Below are positions 1-11,677 of a DNA stretch of 64,000 nt, in pieces; position 1 is the stretch's first letter; every line of letters starts with the position of its first letter. Position numbers and translations under genes: made by a program. The stretch lies in assembly GCA_020081605.1 (NCBI GenBank), contig JAHREC010000013.1:1116001-1180000 (forward strand). The letters run 5' to 3'. Below the pieces are notes generated by a model, which was not told the origin of the DNA, ran no database searches, and worked only from the letters and a program-made list of their open reading frames with translations. The DNA is from Albifimbria verrucaria. Taxonomy: Eukaryota > Ascomycota > Sordariomycetes > Hypocreales > Stachybotryaceae.

Positions 1-260
1 CCAGAGAGCCAGTGATGGAGATGGACCATGTTTGGGTTCTTCCTCAATTTTGGAGCTTTGCACTCCGCCCATTTTGCTTTTCGCTTCACCGCTGACTGCT
101 GCCTGTGACGTGCGCCGCTTGGCTGGGCGCCAGCAGCCTTGGGTCTCTTTGACGGAGCTTCAGGCTGTGAAGGAAGCTTTCTCTTATTGGAGGGTTTCGA
201 GGGCGCCTCACTCTTTAGTTTAGCCTGGAGTTTCTTCCAGTTGGAGGAAAGCTCAGCCAT
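1..260 (-). CDS. REX4: RNA exonuclease 4, N-terminal fragment (cut by window edge)
   Basis: The reading frame starts at the ATG whose complement lies at 258-260 and runs leftwards off the window. The first residues, MAELSSNWKKLQAKLK, match the conserved start of fungal Rex4, a DEDD-family 3'-5' exonuclease of the nucleolus linked to rRNA processing. A basic, Lys/Arg-rich stretch follows. The second conserved block (MGGVQSSKIEEEPKHG, then SPSLALW) lies in another frame; one more A in the A4 run (T4 on the + strand at 78-81) joins the two. The catalytic domain lies outside the window, so the identification rests on the N-terminal motifs only. It is divergent from ESA1, with starts about 410 bp apart. 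Confidence 0.75.
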   Translation of the reverse strand, partial: MAELSSNWKKLQAKLKSEAPSKPSNKRKLPSQPEAPSKRPKAAGAQPSGARHRQQSAVKRKAKWAECKAPKLRKNPNMVHLHHWLS

Positions 261-672
261 GCTGTGGCCTATGAAGCATGCGAGGGTTGCGTGCTAAGGC
301 GAAATAGAGATGTGATAGTTGAACGAATTCTTCTGTATAAAACTGGAGTGTAAATACCCAAGGCGGCTTGCCTACTTGAGAAAGGCTAGCAGACGAAGGC
401 CAGTGTCTAAGATGCCGCTTACCGTATTGGGTTACAGACACGGGCAGGTACCTCGCGGTACTTCAAGAGAAACCATGAAAAACTGTATGCATCTATCCGT
501 AGTAACCACTTGATAAGCTATAACTCTTGCTCACCGCTTTCCGATAAGCGCTCGACAGCACGCTTTCTGCCTAGGCCCCTCCAAATATGACTTTCGCCTT
601 CATTTGTGTCGCGAACCTGCGAGTCGCTTGAGCTTTCCATCAACCACCACACCAAGCACATCCAAAATCATC
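261..672. promoter_or_regulatory. REX4-ESA1 divergent intergenic region
   Basis: 412 bp between two divergent starts; it must hold both promoters. I see no TATA box or repeat in it that I would name with confidence. Confidence 0.4.
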
Positions 673-2236
673 ATGGGAGGTGGCACGCCGGGCGGCGAGG
701 CCACTGTAGGATCCGATGGACCTCGACAGAAAGGCTTGGCCACTCCCGAGACGCTTCGGGCGGGATGCATCGCATGGGTAGAGAAGGAGGGCCACCCGCG
801 GCGAGCTGAGATTCTTAGCGTCAAGGAGATGAAGAGTGGCAAACAATTCTATTGCAACTTCGATAACTTCAACAAGCGACTTGACGAGTGGGTGCCGGTG
901 TCGCGTATTCTCTTCGAACGAGAGGTGGAATGGCCGAGCGCAGAGAAGGATAAACCAAAGGATGCAAAGTCCAAGAAGGTGTCCAAGGTGCCCTCTAAGA
1001 AGGCCCCATCCAAGAAGGCGCAAAAGCGTCCCGGGAAGAGAGAGCAGTCGGAAATATCCGAAGCGGCCACGCCGCGCACGTCTACAGGTGAGCATGATAT
1101 GGCGCAAAGTGTAGCGGTTTGGGCACGACCTAATGACGACTGTGTAGAAATCAACGAACTACAGAGCCAGACCAAGGCATCTTCCGTAGGACCAGATGGC
1201 GAGACGTCTATGCGAACGAGTGTGGAGGCGAGCGAGACACCTGGCGCAGGTGATGATATGGACTTGGACGAGAAGGATGACGAAGTCAAGAAGGAGCCGA
1301 AGCCATTTGACCCCGAAGACGAGATTGAGAAGTTGAGAACATCGGGATCAATGACCCAGAACCCAACCGAGGTCTCGCGAATTCGAAACATCTCCAAAGT
1401 GCAATTCGGAAAGCATGATCTTTTCCCGTGGTACTTTTCACCATATCCGGAAGCTTTCAGCCAGGAAGACATCATCTTTATTTGCGAATTCTGCTTGAGC
1501 TATTACAGGGACGACTTTGCCTTCAAGCGCCATAGGCGAAAGTGCACACTTCAACACCCCCGGCAACGAGATCTACCGCGACGAATACGTTTCCTTCTTT
1601 GAGATCGATGGTCGACGTCAACGGACGTGGTGCCGCAATCTCTGCTTGCTGTCCAAGATGTTCCTGGATCACAAGGCACTCTACTACGACGTTGATCCCT
1701 TCCTCTTCTACGTCATGGCAGTGCGGTCGGACAAAGGCTGTCATATTGTAGGGTATTTCTCCAAAGAGAAAGAGAGTGCTGACGGGTACAACGTTGCTTG
1801 TATCCTGACCTTGCCTCAATACCAGAGAAAGGGGTTTGGTCGTCTCTTGATCCAGTTTTCGTACGAGCTTTCAAAGATTGAAGGAAAGCTGGGTTCGCCA
1901 GAGAAGCCGCTTTCCGATCTGGGCCTGCTCAGTTACCGTCAATACTGGTCAGAGAACATCCTTGACCTACTGCTAGGGTACAACGAGCGCGACGAGAAAG
2001 TAACGATTGAGGCCATCTCGGCGTCGTTGGCTATGACGACGCAGGACGTCGAGCATACCCTCCAGGCCATGAAGATGCAGGTGTATCACAAGAGCGACCA
2101 CAAGATTGTGATACCGGAAAAGCTCATACAAGCACGTGAGAAGCAGAAAACGAAGCAGAAGAGGTTCATTGACCCCACGCGAATACAGTGGAAGCCGCCT
2201 GTGTTTACGGCATCCAGTCGCACCTGGGGTTGGTAA
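673..2236 (+). CDS. ESA1: MYST histone acetyltransferase, NuA4 catalytic subunit
   Basis: Catalytic subunit of NuA4, acetylating histones H4 and H2A in the nucleus. About 501 aa, the usual family length. Order: a chromo/Tudor-knot domain (about aa 30-80, including [10 protein letters not shown]), a Lys/acid-rich linker, a C2HC zinc finger near aa 250 (CEFC then RHRRKC), and the MYST fold with [19 protein letters not shown] (autoacetylation or cysteine site and acetyl-CoA loop, about aa 355-367) and PEKPLSDLG with the catalytic Glu. The ATG at 673 is chosen because family similarity begins there. Intron 1088-1147 (60 nt, CTAATGAC branch) contains no in-frame stop, so the frame stays open through it. 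The C5 run at 1557-1561 breaks the frame: two more C restore the invariant [10 protein letters not shown]. Confidence 0.95.
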
Positions 2237-2839
2237 AAGAGGTGCGTGCGACTTTGCTGTTTGGGAAGAGGTTATGAATTACATGGGAGCATGGTGTACT
2301 GTATTTAATTGTTTGTTCTTGGTTGGAGTTGAATTCATAATACCCCTTGGTTCTCTGATCTAGCTTGACCAAGCATTGTCTTGTGCGAGACTACTTAATC
2401 GCTCCTTGATATGCCACGATGCGCATACAGTAGACATGACCGATCACGGGTGTATGCATCACCGAGTTAGACGTACCGTGGGTATGCGAGCAGTCGCCAG
2501 TTCCTTCACACTGTGAGACAATGTACCTGGTTGCAAGGTTGACGACCGCATGCGGTAAGCCCTGTGGTGGGCGGTAGGGAGGACGGTACTTGCATCTTGC
2601 AGCAAAATGCTCGGCGAGACATGTATTGCAAGGGTCCAGGCGCTAGCAAGCCACCGGGGGCCATCCATGTACCTTAATTGCTCCCGCTCTTCTTCACCTC
2701 CAACAGCTCCCTCCATTGATGCGACATCACACTGCTGGGAGAGCAATTGACCTTCTCCATTGTGCCGAGCTGGTCTCGTATCATCCTATGACGAACCCCT
2801 ACGCTTTGCGACAGAGATAGTTCCTGCGTGGTGTTTACC
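2237..2839. other. intergenic, ESA1 3' side to GH125 promoter
   Basis: About 600 bp between two genes on the same strand. It should hold the ESA1 3' UTR and the GH125 promoter. I see no supported gene in it. Confidence 0.3.
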
Positions 2840-4620
2840 ATGTTCCTCGACGTGCTGTTGCCGTGCCTGGTCGCAGCAGCAGGCTTACTGCAGCCTGTCG
2901 TTGGCCAGGACCAAGAGCCGCTCTTCAACGAGTATAGAGAAGCTTGTCCAGATTATGCAAGCTATGCGGCTCACCCACAGTGAGTATCAGCCCAGGGCAG
3001 ATGCCTGTCGGTCCGTTGCTAAACTAACTCTCTTCGAAGCCCACCGCTCAGCTCTGGCCCTCGCGCCCTGCCCTTCCAGCGGCCCGACCCACGATGCCGC
3101 ACATTCCACTCGGACGAGATCGAGAGGGTCATTGAGGACATGCGATCGCGCATCAAGGATCCCGATCTGATGGCCTTGTTCGAGAACGCTTTCCCTCGAC
3201 CACCGACACGACGGTCAAGTTCCACACCCAGGGCAAGGACTCGGGCTTCTTCCACTTTGGCGGTTACCGTGGCGCGCGGGAGGACGGCGCATGGGAGGGC
3301 CCTCAATCCTTCGTCATCACGGGCGATATTATTGCCGAGTGGTTGCGCGATTCGACGAACCAGCTGCGACCCTACCAGCCCCTGGCCAAGAAAGACCCGG
3401 CCATCTTCAACCTCATCCTCGGCGCCATCAACACCCAGGCCGAGTATGTCATCGAGTCGCCGTACTGCAATGCCTTCCAGCCCCGCCCATCAGCGACTTA
3501 CCCTCGAGCAACAACGGGCAAGACGATGTTGTCTACCCGACTTACGAACCGATCAACGTGTTTGAGTGCAAGTACGAGCTCGACTCGCTCGCCCACTTCC
3601 TGGCACTCGGAAATAGCTTCTACGACCATACTGGATCGACAAACTTTCTTAATAAAAGGTGGTATCTCGCGCTGAAGACACTTCTCGGGGTATTGGAGGA
3701 GCAGTCGAAGCCAACATTTGACCCAGAGACGGGGATATACGAGCGAAACGTGTACACCTTTCAACGAGGAACCAATATCGGCACAGAGACACTCAGCCTT
3801 GATGGCGTGGGAAACCCGCTGAACCACGGCACGGGTCTGGTCCGTTCAGCATTCCGACCTAGTGACGACGCGACTATCCTGGGCTTTTTCATCCCAGCTA
3901 ATGCTTTGATGTCAGCTGAGCTGAATCGCACGGCCGCGATTCTCAAGGAAGCAGGCAAGACCACGCTGGCCGCCGAGCTGGACAAGTGGAGCCAGCAGAT
4001 ACGTGAGGGAATCATGGAGCATGGTATAGTGAAGCACAAGAAGTTCGGCGATGTGTTTGCCTACGAGGTCGATGGCTACGGCTCCTCTATTCTGATGGAT
4101 GATGCCAACTACCCTTCGCTGCTCGCGTTGCCAGTCATGGGTTTCTGTAGCACCGACGACCCGATTTATCAAAATACGCGGAGGATGATCCTTAGCCGAC
4201 AAGGTAACCCCTACTATCTGACGGGTGTTGAGTTCAAGGGAATCGGAGGTAAGTCTTTCTATAAAGCGAATATCATTGTTGTCTATGAATTGACAGAAGA
4301 ACGCAGGACCCCACATCGGCTTGCGCAACGCATGGCCGATGAGCTTGCTGCTACAAGCTCAGACATCAGACGATGACAAGGAGATAAAGGAGTGTCTCGA
4401 GCTGGTCCTTGACTCTGCAAAGCTGGGTCTGATCCACGAGAGTATTGACGTGAACCACGCATCGCAATTTACAAGAAGTTGGTTTGCCTGGGCAAACGGT
4501 GTGTTCGCCGTCACGATTCTAGACCTGGCCAAGAGGAAGCCGCACTTGATCTTCAAAGAGGGACCGAAGCTTATGAGTTATGATTTTCAGATTCCTAGAC
4601 ACGGGAAGGGGACAGCGTGA
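2840..4620 (+). CDS. secreted glycoside hydrolase family 125, exo-alpha-1,6-mannosidase-like (Mug157 type)
   Basis: About 554 aa. The start gives a clear signal peptide (about aa 1-22, hydrophobic core VLLPCLVAAAGLL), so the product should enter the secretory pathway. GH125 hallmarks follow: GDIIAEWLRDSTNQ with the acid Asp, FECKYELDSLAHFLAL, DDANYPSLLALPVMG and GPHIGLRNAWPMS near the C-terminus. The family removes alpha-1,6-linked mannose; fungal members are related to S. pombe Mug157. Introns are 2980-3039 and 4249-4306, both with good splice sites; the first has CTAAC near its 3' end. Two short C runs break the frame (3193-3195 and 3481-3484), each needing one more C. The part after 3485 reads without interruption to the TGA at 4618-4620. 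Confidence 0.9.
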
Positions 4621-5073
4621 GCCACGGTATTTGTACAACATGGAGAAGCGCTAGATGAGAATAATTTGTATGATTGCCGGATGAAAGGAGTAGCTGCGCA
4701 AGGAGAAGTGACTATGTTTGGACCCCACGACGTAGCACGCGTGAATTCCATTACTTACAGGCTCGAGATAAATCGAGTAAATATATATGAAAGAACAATA
4801 GCTGAAATGCTCTAAAGTTTGTGCTACCATCACATCTTGAATACAGCCAGTGGTGATGCTGGCATAGTGGGACTCTTTTGCCCGAGACAAGGCGCACTAC
4901 TCATGTAGCCTCACCCACCTATTGGACAGAACCCCTTCACTACCCGTGACGCAGCCCAGCCCATTGCATTCGATATCCCAGAAGGTAACTCCTCGCTACT
5001 TTGACGAGGGTTCGAACCACATTTACGATTCATCGTAGCAGTTTTGAGAAGCCGCTCAAGCACAACAGTGACA
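4621..5073. other. intergenic, GH125 to aminotransferase
   Basis: 453 bp between co-oriented genes, holding a 3' end and a promoter. A GGTTCGAACC palindrome at about 4998-5007 looks like a tRNA B box, but no tRNA fold is present around it. Confidence 0.3.
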
Positions 5074-6541
5074 ATGGCCCAAGTCCAGCGGCGCATCAAC
5101 CTCCTCCGAGGCTGGCCGGCACCGGACCTCCTCCCGGCACAGCAGCTCTCGGCGGCAGCACAGCGCGTGCTTGCCGACTGGGAAGTGTTCACGATGGCGC
5201 TCGAGTACGGGCCAAGCGCCGGCTACCAAGGGCTACGGACCAGCCTAGCGAGGTGGCTGGGCGGGCACTACGAAGTCGACACGGAGTGGCGCCGCATCTG
5301 CGTCACCGGCGGCGCCAGCCAGAGCATCGGCTGTATCTTACAGAGCTTCACTGACCCGGTCTACACCCGCGCCGTCTGGCTCGTGGCACCTTGCTATCAC
5401 CTGGCCTGCGGCATGTTCCACGATGCCGGCTTCCAGGGCAGGTTGCACGCCGTGTCGGAGGACGACGAGGGCATTGATATAGAGGCGCTGGAGGAGAAGA
5501 TACGGGCGTTTGAGGAGCAGGAGAAGAACAGCGGGACGTCTCAAGCGAAGGTGAGCAAGCAGTTCTAAAACGCTACGTCTTCAACGGTTACCATCGTCGT
5601 GCTAATCCTCCGTTCTTTCATCCACAGCCGTTCAAGAGCCCTGGACCGCACCGCAAGTTCTACCGTCACATCATCTACGCCGTGCCCACCTGCTCCAATC
5701 CCTCCGGCAAGACCATGAGTGTCCGCAGGCGTGAACAGCTCGTCGAACTGGCCCGCAAGCATGACGCCCTCATCATAAGCGACGATGTCTATGACATGCT
5801 CCAGTGGCCGCTGCAGGGCGACCTCCCGCCCTTACGAAATGTGCCGCGTCATCTGCGCCTCCCACGACTATGCGACATTGACGAGGCCATGGGACCCGCC
5901 GAAGAGGATCCCCAGGGCTTCGGGTACGCCATCAGTAACGGTTCCTTCAGTAAGATCACCGGACCGGGCGTTCGCACGGGATGGGTCGAGGCATCGCCAT
6001 CCTTTGTCGGGGGCCTGGAGGACAACGGATGTACGCAGTCTGGCGGCGCACCGAGCCAGCTCTCTGCGGCTATTCTCGCGGACTTGATTGAAAGTGGCGA
6101 TCTGGAGAGATTCCTCGACGGAACAGTGCGTCCAAGCTTGCAGAGGAGACACCGAGTTATGCTGGATGCCATCAACGAGCATATTTTGCCGTTGGGCATT
6201 GAGATACGCGAGAGTGCGTTGGGTGGGTTCGACGTATACGGTGGCTACTTTGTGTGGTTCACGCCGATGCAAGGGTTCCCGTCGAAGCTGGTATCGGAGG
6301 TGGCATTGAAGGAGGAGAATCTGATCATTGGCTACGGCAACATGTTCGAGGTTCAAGGCGACGAAGCAAGCGCGAAATTCGACAAAGACATCCGACTTTG
6401 TTTTGCCTGGGAAGCGGAGGCGGACCTGGTTGAAGGCGTACAAAGACTTGGAAATCTGCTCAAGAGGATGCAAGAGAATAGGGGTATTATGAGAGTCTGC
6501 TCCAGAAGCTTGATGATAGCTTCGTACACTCCTTTAAGTAA
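5074..6541 (+). CDS. PLP-dependent aminotransferase, class I/II (yeast YER152C-like)
   Basis: About 463 aa. The fold-type I aminotransferase is recognised from GPSAGYQGLRTSLARWL, ICVTGGASQSIG, YAVPTCSNPSGKTMS, ISDDVYDML and ISNGSFSKITGPGVRTGW, where the Lys of SFSK should carry PLP (about aa 267). Closest known type is yeast YER152C, described as a 2-aminoadipate transaminase; the substrate here is inferred. The ATG at 5074 sits in a good context (ACAATGG). The intron is 5551-5627. The apparent frame runs on to 6674, across the 3' coding end of POL32. One more G in the G4 run at 6481-6484 instead gives GYYESLLQKLDDSFVHSFK and a stop at 6539-6541, which removes the overlap; I prefer that end. 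Confidence 0.85.
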
Positions 6542-6580
6542 GCACTGTACTGTTCTAGTTTCTGCCGTCTACAAGACAGA

Positions 6581-8129
6581 CTATCCCTTCTTGGCGAAGA
6601 AAGACATGATGCTGCCCTGTCCACCCTTGCCGGTCGGCTTTTTCGCCTTTGCGGTGGTGCCTTGGGACGATTGAGTAGAAGATGGAGTTGCCACCTTCTT
6701 CGCCGGCGGCGCCACTTCATCTTCGGAGAATGACTCCCAACCAGGTTCTTGAATGGTAACTGAATCGAGCAGGAAATCAGCAAACATGCAATTAGCAAAC
6801 ACAATGAAGGGTACTTACCCATGTAGCCCTGGTCATCCAAAGTACGCTTCTTTTTCATAACTCTTCTCTTGCCCCTTCGTCGTCCGTCACCGGAGCTTGA
6901 GATGACCTCTGTCGGTTCGTTCTCTGCCTTGGGCTCTGGTTGAGGTTCTGGTTCCGGTTCCGGCTCTGGGGCATCTTCCATTTCCTCATCCTCAGCATCT
7001 TCTTTCTTCTCTTCCTCCTCCTCATCGTCGTCCTCCATCATTCGTCTAAGCTCTTCCTGGCGCTGCTTCCTTAACGCGCGAGCGGACTCTGCATCGACAG
7101 TAGGGGCCTTGGAAGGAACGATATCCATGTCATCGGCTTTCCCATCGTCTGATAATGCCATGGCAGTGTCCTCTTCCTTGGCGACAGCGGGCTTAGGCTT
7201 GGGTGGTTTTGACTTTGCAAATGATTGCATGATGCCACCTCCCGAGTTGCCTCGTTTCAGGGTAGGAGCTGAAGCTGTCTTAGAGGTGGTTGAAGCAGGG
7301 GTAGATTCTCTCGACGAGGTTGCAGTTGGCGTTTCCTGCTTCACTTCCTGCTTCACCTTGACAGCTGGGGTGGGCTTTACTGGCTTTGCTTCTTGCTTGA
7401 CCGACGTTGCTGTAGAAACTGGGGGACAGTACGGCCTGCCTTCAGATTGCGCCGGCGGGCCTGGGGATTGTGAATTGTGCCGTAGGTTTTGGACGTAGCC
7501 AGTAGATCCTCCTTGGCGGCATACTCAGCGACCGACCTTGCCACGTCTGAAAGCATGGCCAAATCTTTGAGTGGGTGAGGAGCTAAGCTATAGACGTGGA
7601 TAGAGGTGATTTCGTCATATTCAGCTAGGACATCTGAGTGACTGGTCAGCGCTGATGGAACAAGCTCATCATCATGCAGCTGAATTACCTTTCAAGCTCT
7701 CCTCCCTGGCAAGAGTAATGGTGGTAGCAGGGGCGTCTTCTGAAGACGAGTCATGATCAGGCATTGAACCGCTCATCTCCACATCACCATTGCCCTGGGC
7801 CTCAGGGGCGGGCTTGGTGCCGTGGATGAGGTAGGTTGCGTGGATGGAATTTGGGCGGAGAGCATTTTGCTGACTGTGAAAGTCAAAGAGCATCCTGAGA
7901 AGTCTTGTCAGACAGGACGCTAATGCACAGGTTTATAGCCACACTTACTCCTTTGCAGTATTGACGTGAACATTGAGAGCACGGCTCAACAGACGATAGG
8001 TCACCTAGATCATGCAGTTAGCTTTGCTGCACTGATACTTGGGCTTATCGATTCCGAAATAGACACAGAACGTACCGGCTGCTCTTCGCTCAGCAGGCGA
8101 TCCGCAAGGTATTTCTTATGCTCATCCAT
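6581..8129 (-). CDS. POL32: DNA polymerase delta subunit 3
   Basis: About 436 aa. Pol32/Cdc27/p66 is the PCNA-binding subunit of DNA polymerase delta, also used by polymerase zeta and in break-induced replication. The N-terminus MDEHKKYLADRLLSEEQP followed by VTYRLLSRALNVHVNTAKE is the typical winged-helix start. The middle is Lys/Glu/Pro-rich and disordered, with an E-P repeat. The last residues QGSIMSFFAKKG form a PIP box (Q-x-x-I-x-x-F-F). Four introns: 8005-8075, 7895-7948, 7634-7688 and 6760-6818. One frame break lies at the C5 run (G5 on + at 7431-7435), cured by one more C on the minus strand. It converges with the aminotransferase, leaving about 40 bp between stops. Confidence 0.92.
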
Positions 8130-9296
8130 TTTAGGAGATTGGAAGTTGTTTGGTGCGTAGATGTCGTGAACTGAAATTCAGCATGCAACACAGACGTGAG
8201 GATGATGGAGACGCGGGTTGCTCGACGCGCCATCACGTGACATCACTTATATTATCCTGCACTCATTACAACCATCGTTGAGCTCGACATCTGGGGCCGC
8301 GTCTCATATGTAATAGGGCTTTGGATCCATGTCAATTTTCCTCATGAGATCTCACAATATATGCTTCTTTTGTCCACAACAAAGCAATTCTATTATGGTA
8401 TTGTTCAATCTCTGATGAGCGTCACTGTGTGGACGCTAGATTGAGGAGGTGGAAGAAGCATCGTCGCATTGTCCATTTTCATAGGCTTGATCCATGAATT
8501 ACATATTTTATTATGATAAAAGACTGGTGGGCTTATGGGAGTTCTGGTGAAGTGGTTTGCGGCTTGGATAGTGACAGGACCTGTCAGAGCTAACCCAAAG
8601 ATTGAGGCCAACACTCAGCGTAAAGGGGTTTTCACCTCGTCGCTCTCCTCGGCGTTTTTCTTCATTCGACAAATGCTGGTACCGTACGAAGATACCTAAT
8701 TGGGTCTGGATAGCGTTGGTAGGTAAGTCGAATGGAACTTACCACATTCATGCCAAACTCGTTGATTCACACTGCAGCTGTTCTTGAAACCGTGCCTGCT
8801 CATACACCCCAACTCACCTGATCAAACAAATCCTTTTTAACTTTGGCAATTATCCTTGGTGGCGGCTCTTAGTCGAGCTCGTCCCTTGCCAGAAGAGGCT
8901 TATGTGCCGGTGAAATTGCTGCCACCAAAGGCAGCAACAATTGTCAAATTGCTAAGTAGTCTCGAGATTGGACTTACCAGCCACCATAAATGGGTTAAAA
9001 CCCAGAAAGTAGGGAGCTGGCCAACAGATTATCAACGCCCCAGTAGCGCACATAGGAAGAGCAAGATCGCCCACTTGAAAAGAACAACGCTTGCCCAACC
9101 TGCGGGGTTCTCAACCGCTTCAAAACGCTCTCACCTGTTGGAACGCTTGAGCATATCGTACGTCGCAGGAAAACCATCCAACGACCACCCATGTGGCTCC
9201 GGATGACCCAAGAAACGGGTCGGATCCGGCTGCATGTTATCCCCCTGTGGCGCGAAATTAAATTCTCCGCGCCAGTGTCAAAAAGGCGTGTTTCTT
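8130..9296. other. intergenic region between POL32 and a Zn2Cys6 gene
   Basis: 1.17 kb holding the POL32 promoter and the 3' side of the regulator. ACGCG cores near 8209 and 8224 and a palindromic TCACGTGA at about 8232-8239 lie about 80-110 bp upstream of the POL32 ATG and fit cell-cycle (MBF-type) and bHLH sites. No convincing gene is seen. A minus-strand stretch near 9130-9205 (reading WSLDGFPATYDMLKRSN before a GTGAGA donor-like site) looks protein-like but I cannot attach it to anything. Confidence 0.35.
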
Positions 9297-11677
9297 CTAA
9301 ATCGCCATCAAGGCGCTCGATCCATTGTGGATGTTCATAGCAAGTTGGGTCGGGATGCCAGCCGGGGTTCGCGCAAGCTTCTCAGAATGCTCTCGAACGT
9401 CGTCGCTGCCGAAAGGCACACAGAGCATGCGAAGCAGCTCTTTTGCAAGCGCAACCCGGCGAGGGTCCCCACCGATGGAACACGTAGTAAGTAAGGCCCC
9501 CAGTCGTATTCTGGAGGCAAAACCCCTCTGGTATCGTTGCAGATCCGCCTCCAGGGGCAAAGTTTGTGGCCTCTAAGTCTGAGTAATCACTTACCTCCAT
9601 ATAGTACGCGACGAGTGTGCTGTGAAATGCATATGCTACTTGGTCCATCTGGCCACAATGTTCTAGGACCGCCAGGCATTTGGATGCGAGCCCGAGGTTC
9701 TTTTCCCATTGCGCCCTGGGCAGTCCATGTAGCTGCCCTTGCACGACTGTATGCAGAAGTGCAAGACAAGATGTATAGCTTTGAAACCTGCTTGTTATTA
9801 GTTACTTGGCCTATTTGTGGAAAAGCTGTTCATACATGACAAGCCAACACCTACGGAAGACACCGTTATCGGCCATGAGTTGTTCCAAGATATGTGCTGA
9901 GTGTTGTGCTGCAGCGATTCCATGGCTAGCAAAGCTATGTGTTCGTAGGTGGGCTGTGTTGTCGTGGGGCTGATTAAGGATTGGTGGTCGTTGAATCCTG
10001 TATGCTACGAGTCGATAGACGAGCATAACGGCACCAAGATATAACAAATGGGCATAGTAGACCGTGCGGCGGAGCCCCAATGAAAGCTCTGCGGAGCCTA
10101 TGTTCATCAACTGCATCTGTCGAGGCAGGTGACTGTGCCACTTGTTAAGATCATTCAACATCGAGTCTACTGTAAGCTGAGTGAGATTCTTGAAAGATAG
10201 GTGCAATCGCAGCACGGTGACCTTGAGCAAGGATATCTTGGTTAGTTCGGCCTGGACGACTGTGATTCTAGCAATTAGTATACGATAGGGACGGTTTTGG
10301 AGGAAACGACTCACTGTCCTCTATATCCACCGAGTCATCAATATTCATTTCAGATAACTGACAACCGATTAGAATCTGTGTTTTATAGAGTTTGAAGTGA
10401 CTCACATGGGTGTCGATAAGAGTATCATTTCCTGATACATATCCCAGAGTAGCACCAAGCCAGCTGTGAGGACCGTGTTAGAGCAAGGTGGTGACAAGAG
10501 ATGAAAAATCTGACCAACCTGGAGAAAAATATTAGAGCTCTCCATGTCTTCCGGTGCCCGACCCATTGTAAGTGTGTAATATTGGGGCGAGGACATTTCC
10601 TCTCGTACAGCCCATGCCTTCTTGCCATGCTCAATCCAATTTCTGCATTGTTGTCAGCTCGGATACTGCGAGACAAATGACGATTAGAACCTACCGACGT
10701 AAACTAGTGCCACCGTGCCCTTGCCCATGACATTGTACATGGCCAAAGGCTACAGACTCCAATGGCATCAAGAGGCGAGTTCTCGACAATCACATCGAGG
10801 CAGTGCCTTGTAGCATTGTAAAGGCCTTCTCAGTGGCCTCGTCGAACTCACCGTTGCTGTATTGGCAACCCACGGCAGCGGCGGACGCAAGGCACGCTAT
10901 TGCCGTCATTTTCTCGATAGGTGCGACATCTGAAGTCTGATAGATGCGCACAAAGCATTGTCCCAGATAGTCGGGTGAGAAGACATGAAATAAGCGGCTA
11001 CTAGCTTCGAAGAAGAAGTCAACGGCTCCTTTGGTAATTTCCTCTGCTGGCAAGTCTATATGAAGCAGAGCACTGTTTTGGACATTGATTGGATCTGCAC
11101 GCTGCCGAAGACTAATGGGTGGCCCGTCTCTGTGATAATCGTCGGAGAAACGATCGCCTTCCCTCGGTTCTAGGCGTGACGCCGCATGTGCGTCATTGCC
11201 AATATCGGTGTGAGGACCGATTTTATCAGTGATTTCTAATTGCGACATGGAGAGGATATCATCATCATCATCGGAAGAGCGGATCTGCTCAAGTAGCGCG
11301 CTGGCTTGATGAAGAGACCCCTTCCTCAGGGAGCTCAACAAGATTCCGTAGGCGTCCAGTCGCGAGTTTGCTATATCAAGCTTAGACTGACCGCTGGGGA
11401 GACATACTCGCAAGATGCCTTGCGTATGCTGCAGGGAGTACAGACAGGCCGTAAGCCATCACACTTGAGAGGAAAGCGTCAGAGGGAGCTGACCAAGCTT
11501 GGCAAGGCAGTTACTTACCTTGACTTTCTTTTTTCGACAAACCTCACAAGCTTGGGAAATGCGTTCGATCTTCTTGCGAACGGAACGACCAACAGCGCCA
11601 GAAGAACTATCTGCGTCATAGAAATCAGGGTCGTCGCTCGGAGCTGGCCGAGGAAGTATGGGCCGTATGCTGGACAT
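9297..11677 (-). CDS. Zn2Cys6 fungal-specific transcription factor
   Basis: About 685 aa. The DNA-binding domain lies at about aa 44-75: ACEVCRKKKVKC in exon 1, then CDGLRPVCTPC and a last Cys after the first intron, giving CX2CX6CX6CX2CX6C. The middle homology (fungal_trans) region includes VYVEIGLSMARRHGL and SSWLGATLGYVSGND, each assembled across an intron. Six introns: 11464-11518, 10643-10694, 10464-10518, 10358-10405, 10260-10314 and 9788-9850. Four runs are short: 11396-11399, 10820-10822, 10745-10747, and 9467-9470 (two bases). With these corrected the exons sum to a multiple of three. The target genes are unknown; no metabolic cluster adjoins it, so I do not propose a pathway. Confidence 0.88.

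Noticed and set aside
4980..5020. tRNA gene suggested by a GGTTCGAACC B-box-like palindrome
   Set aside because: The flanks cannot form a T arm or acceptor stem, and no A box lies at the right distance.
6542..6674. C-terminal extension of the aminotransferase over POL32
   Set aside because: The residues are the antisense of the POL32 PIP-box end, and a one-base correction gives a natural stop at 6541.
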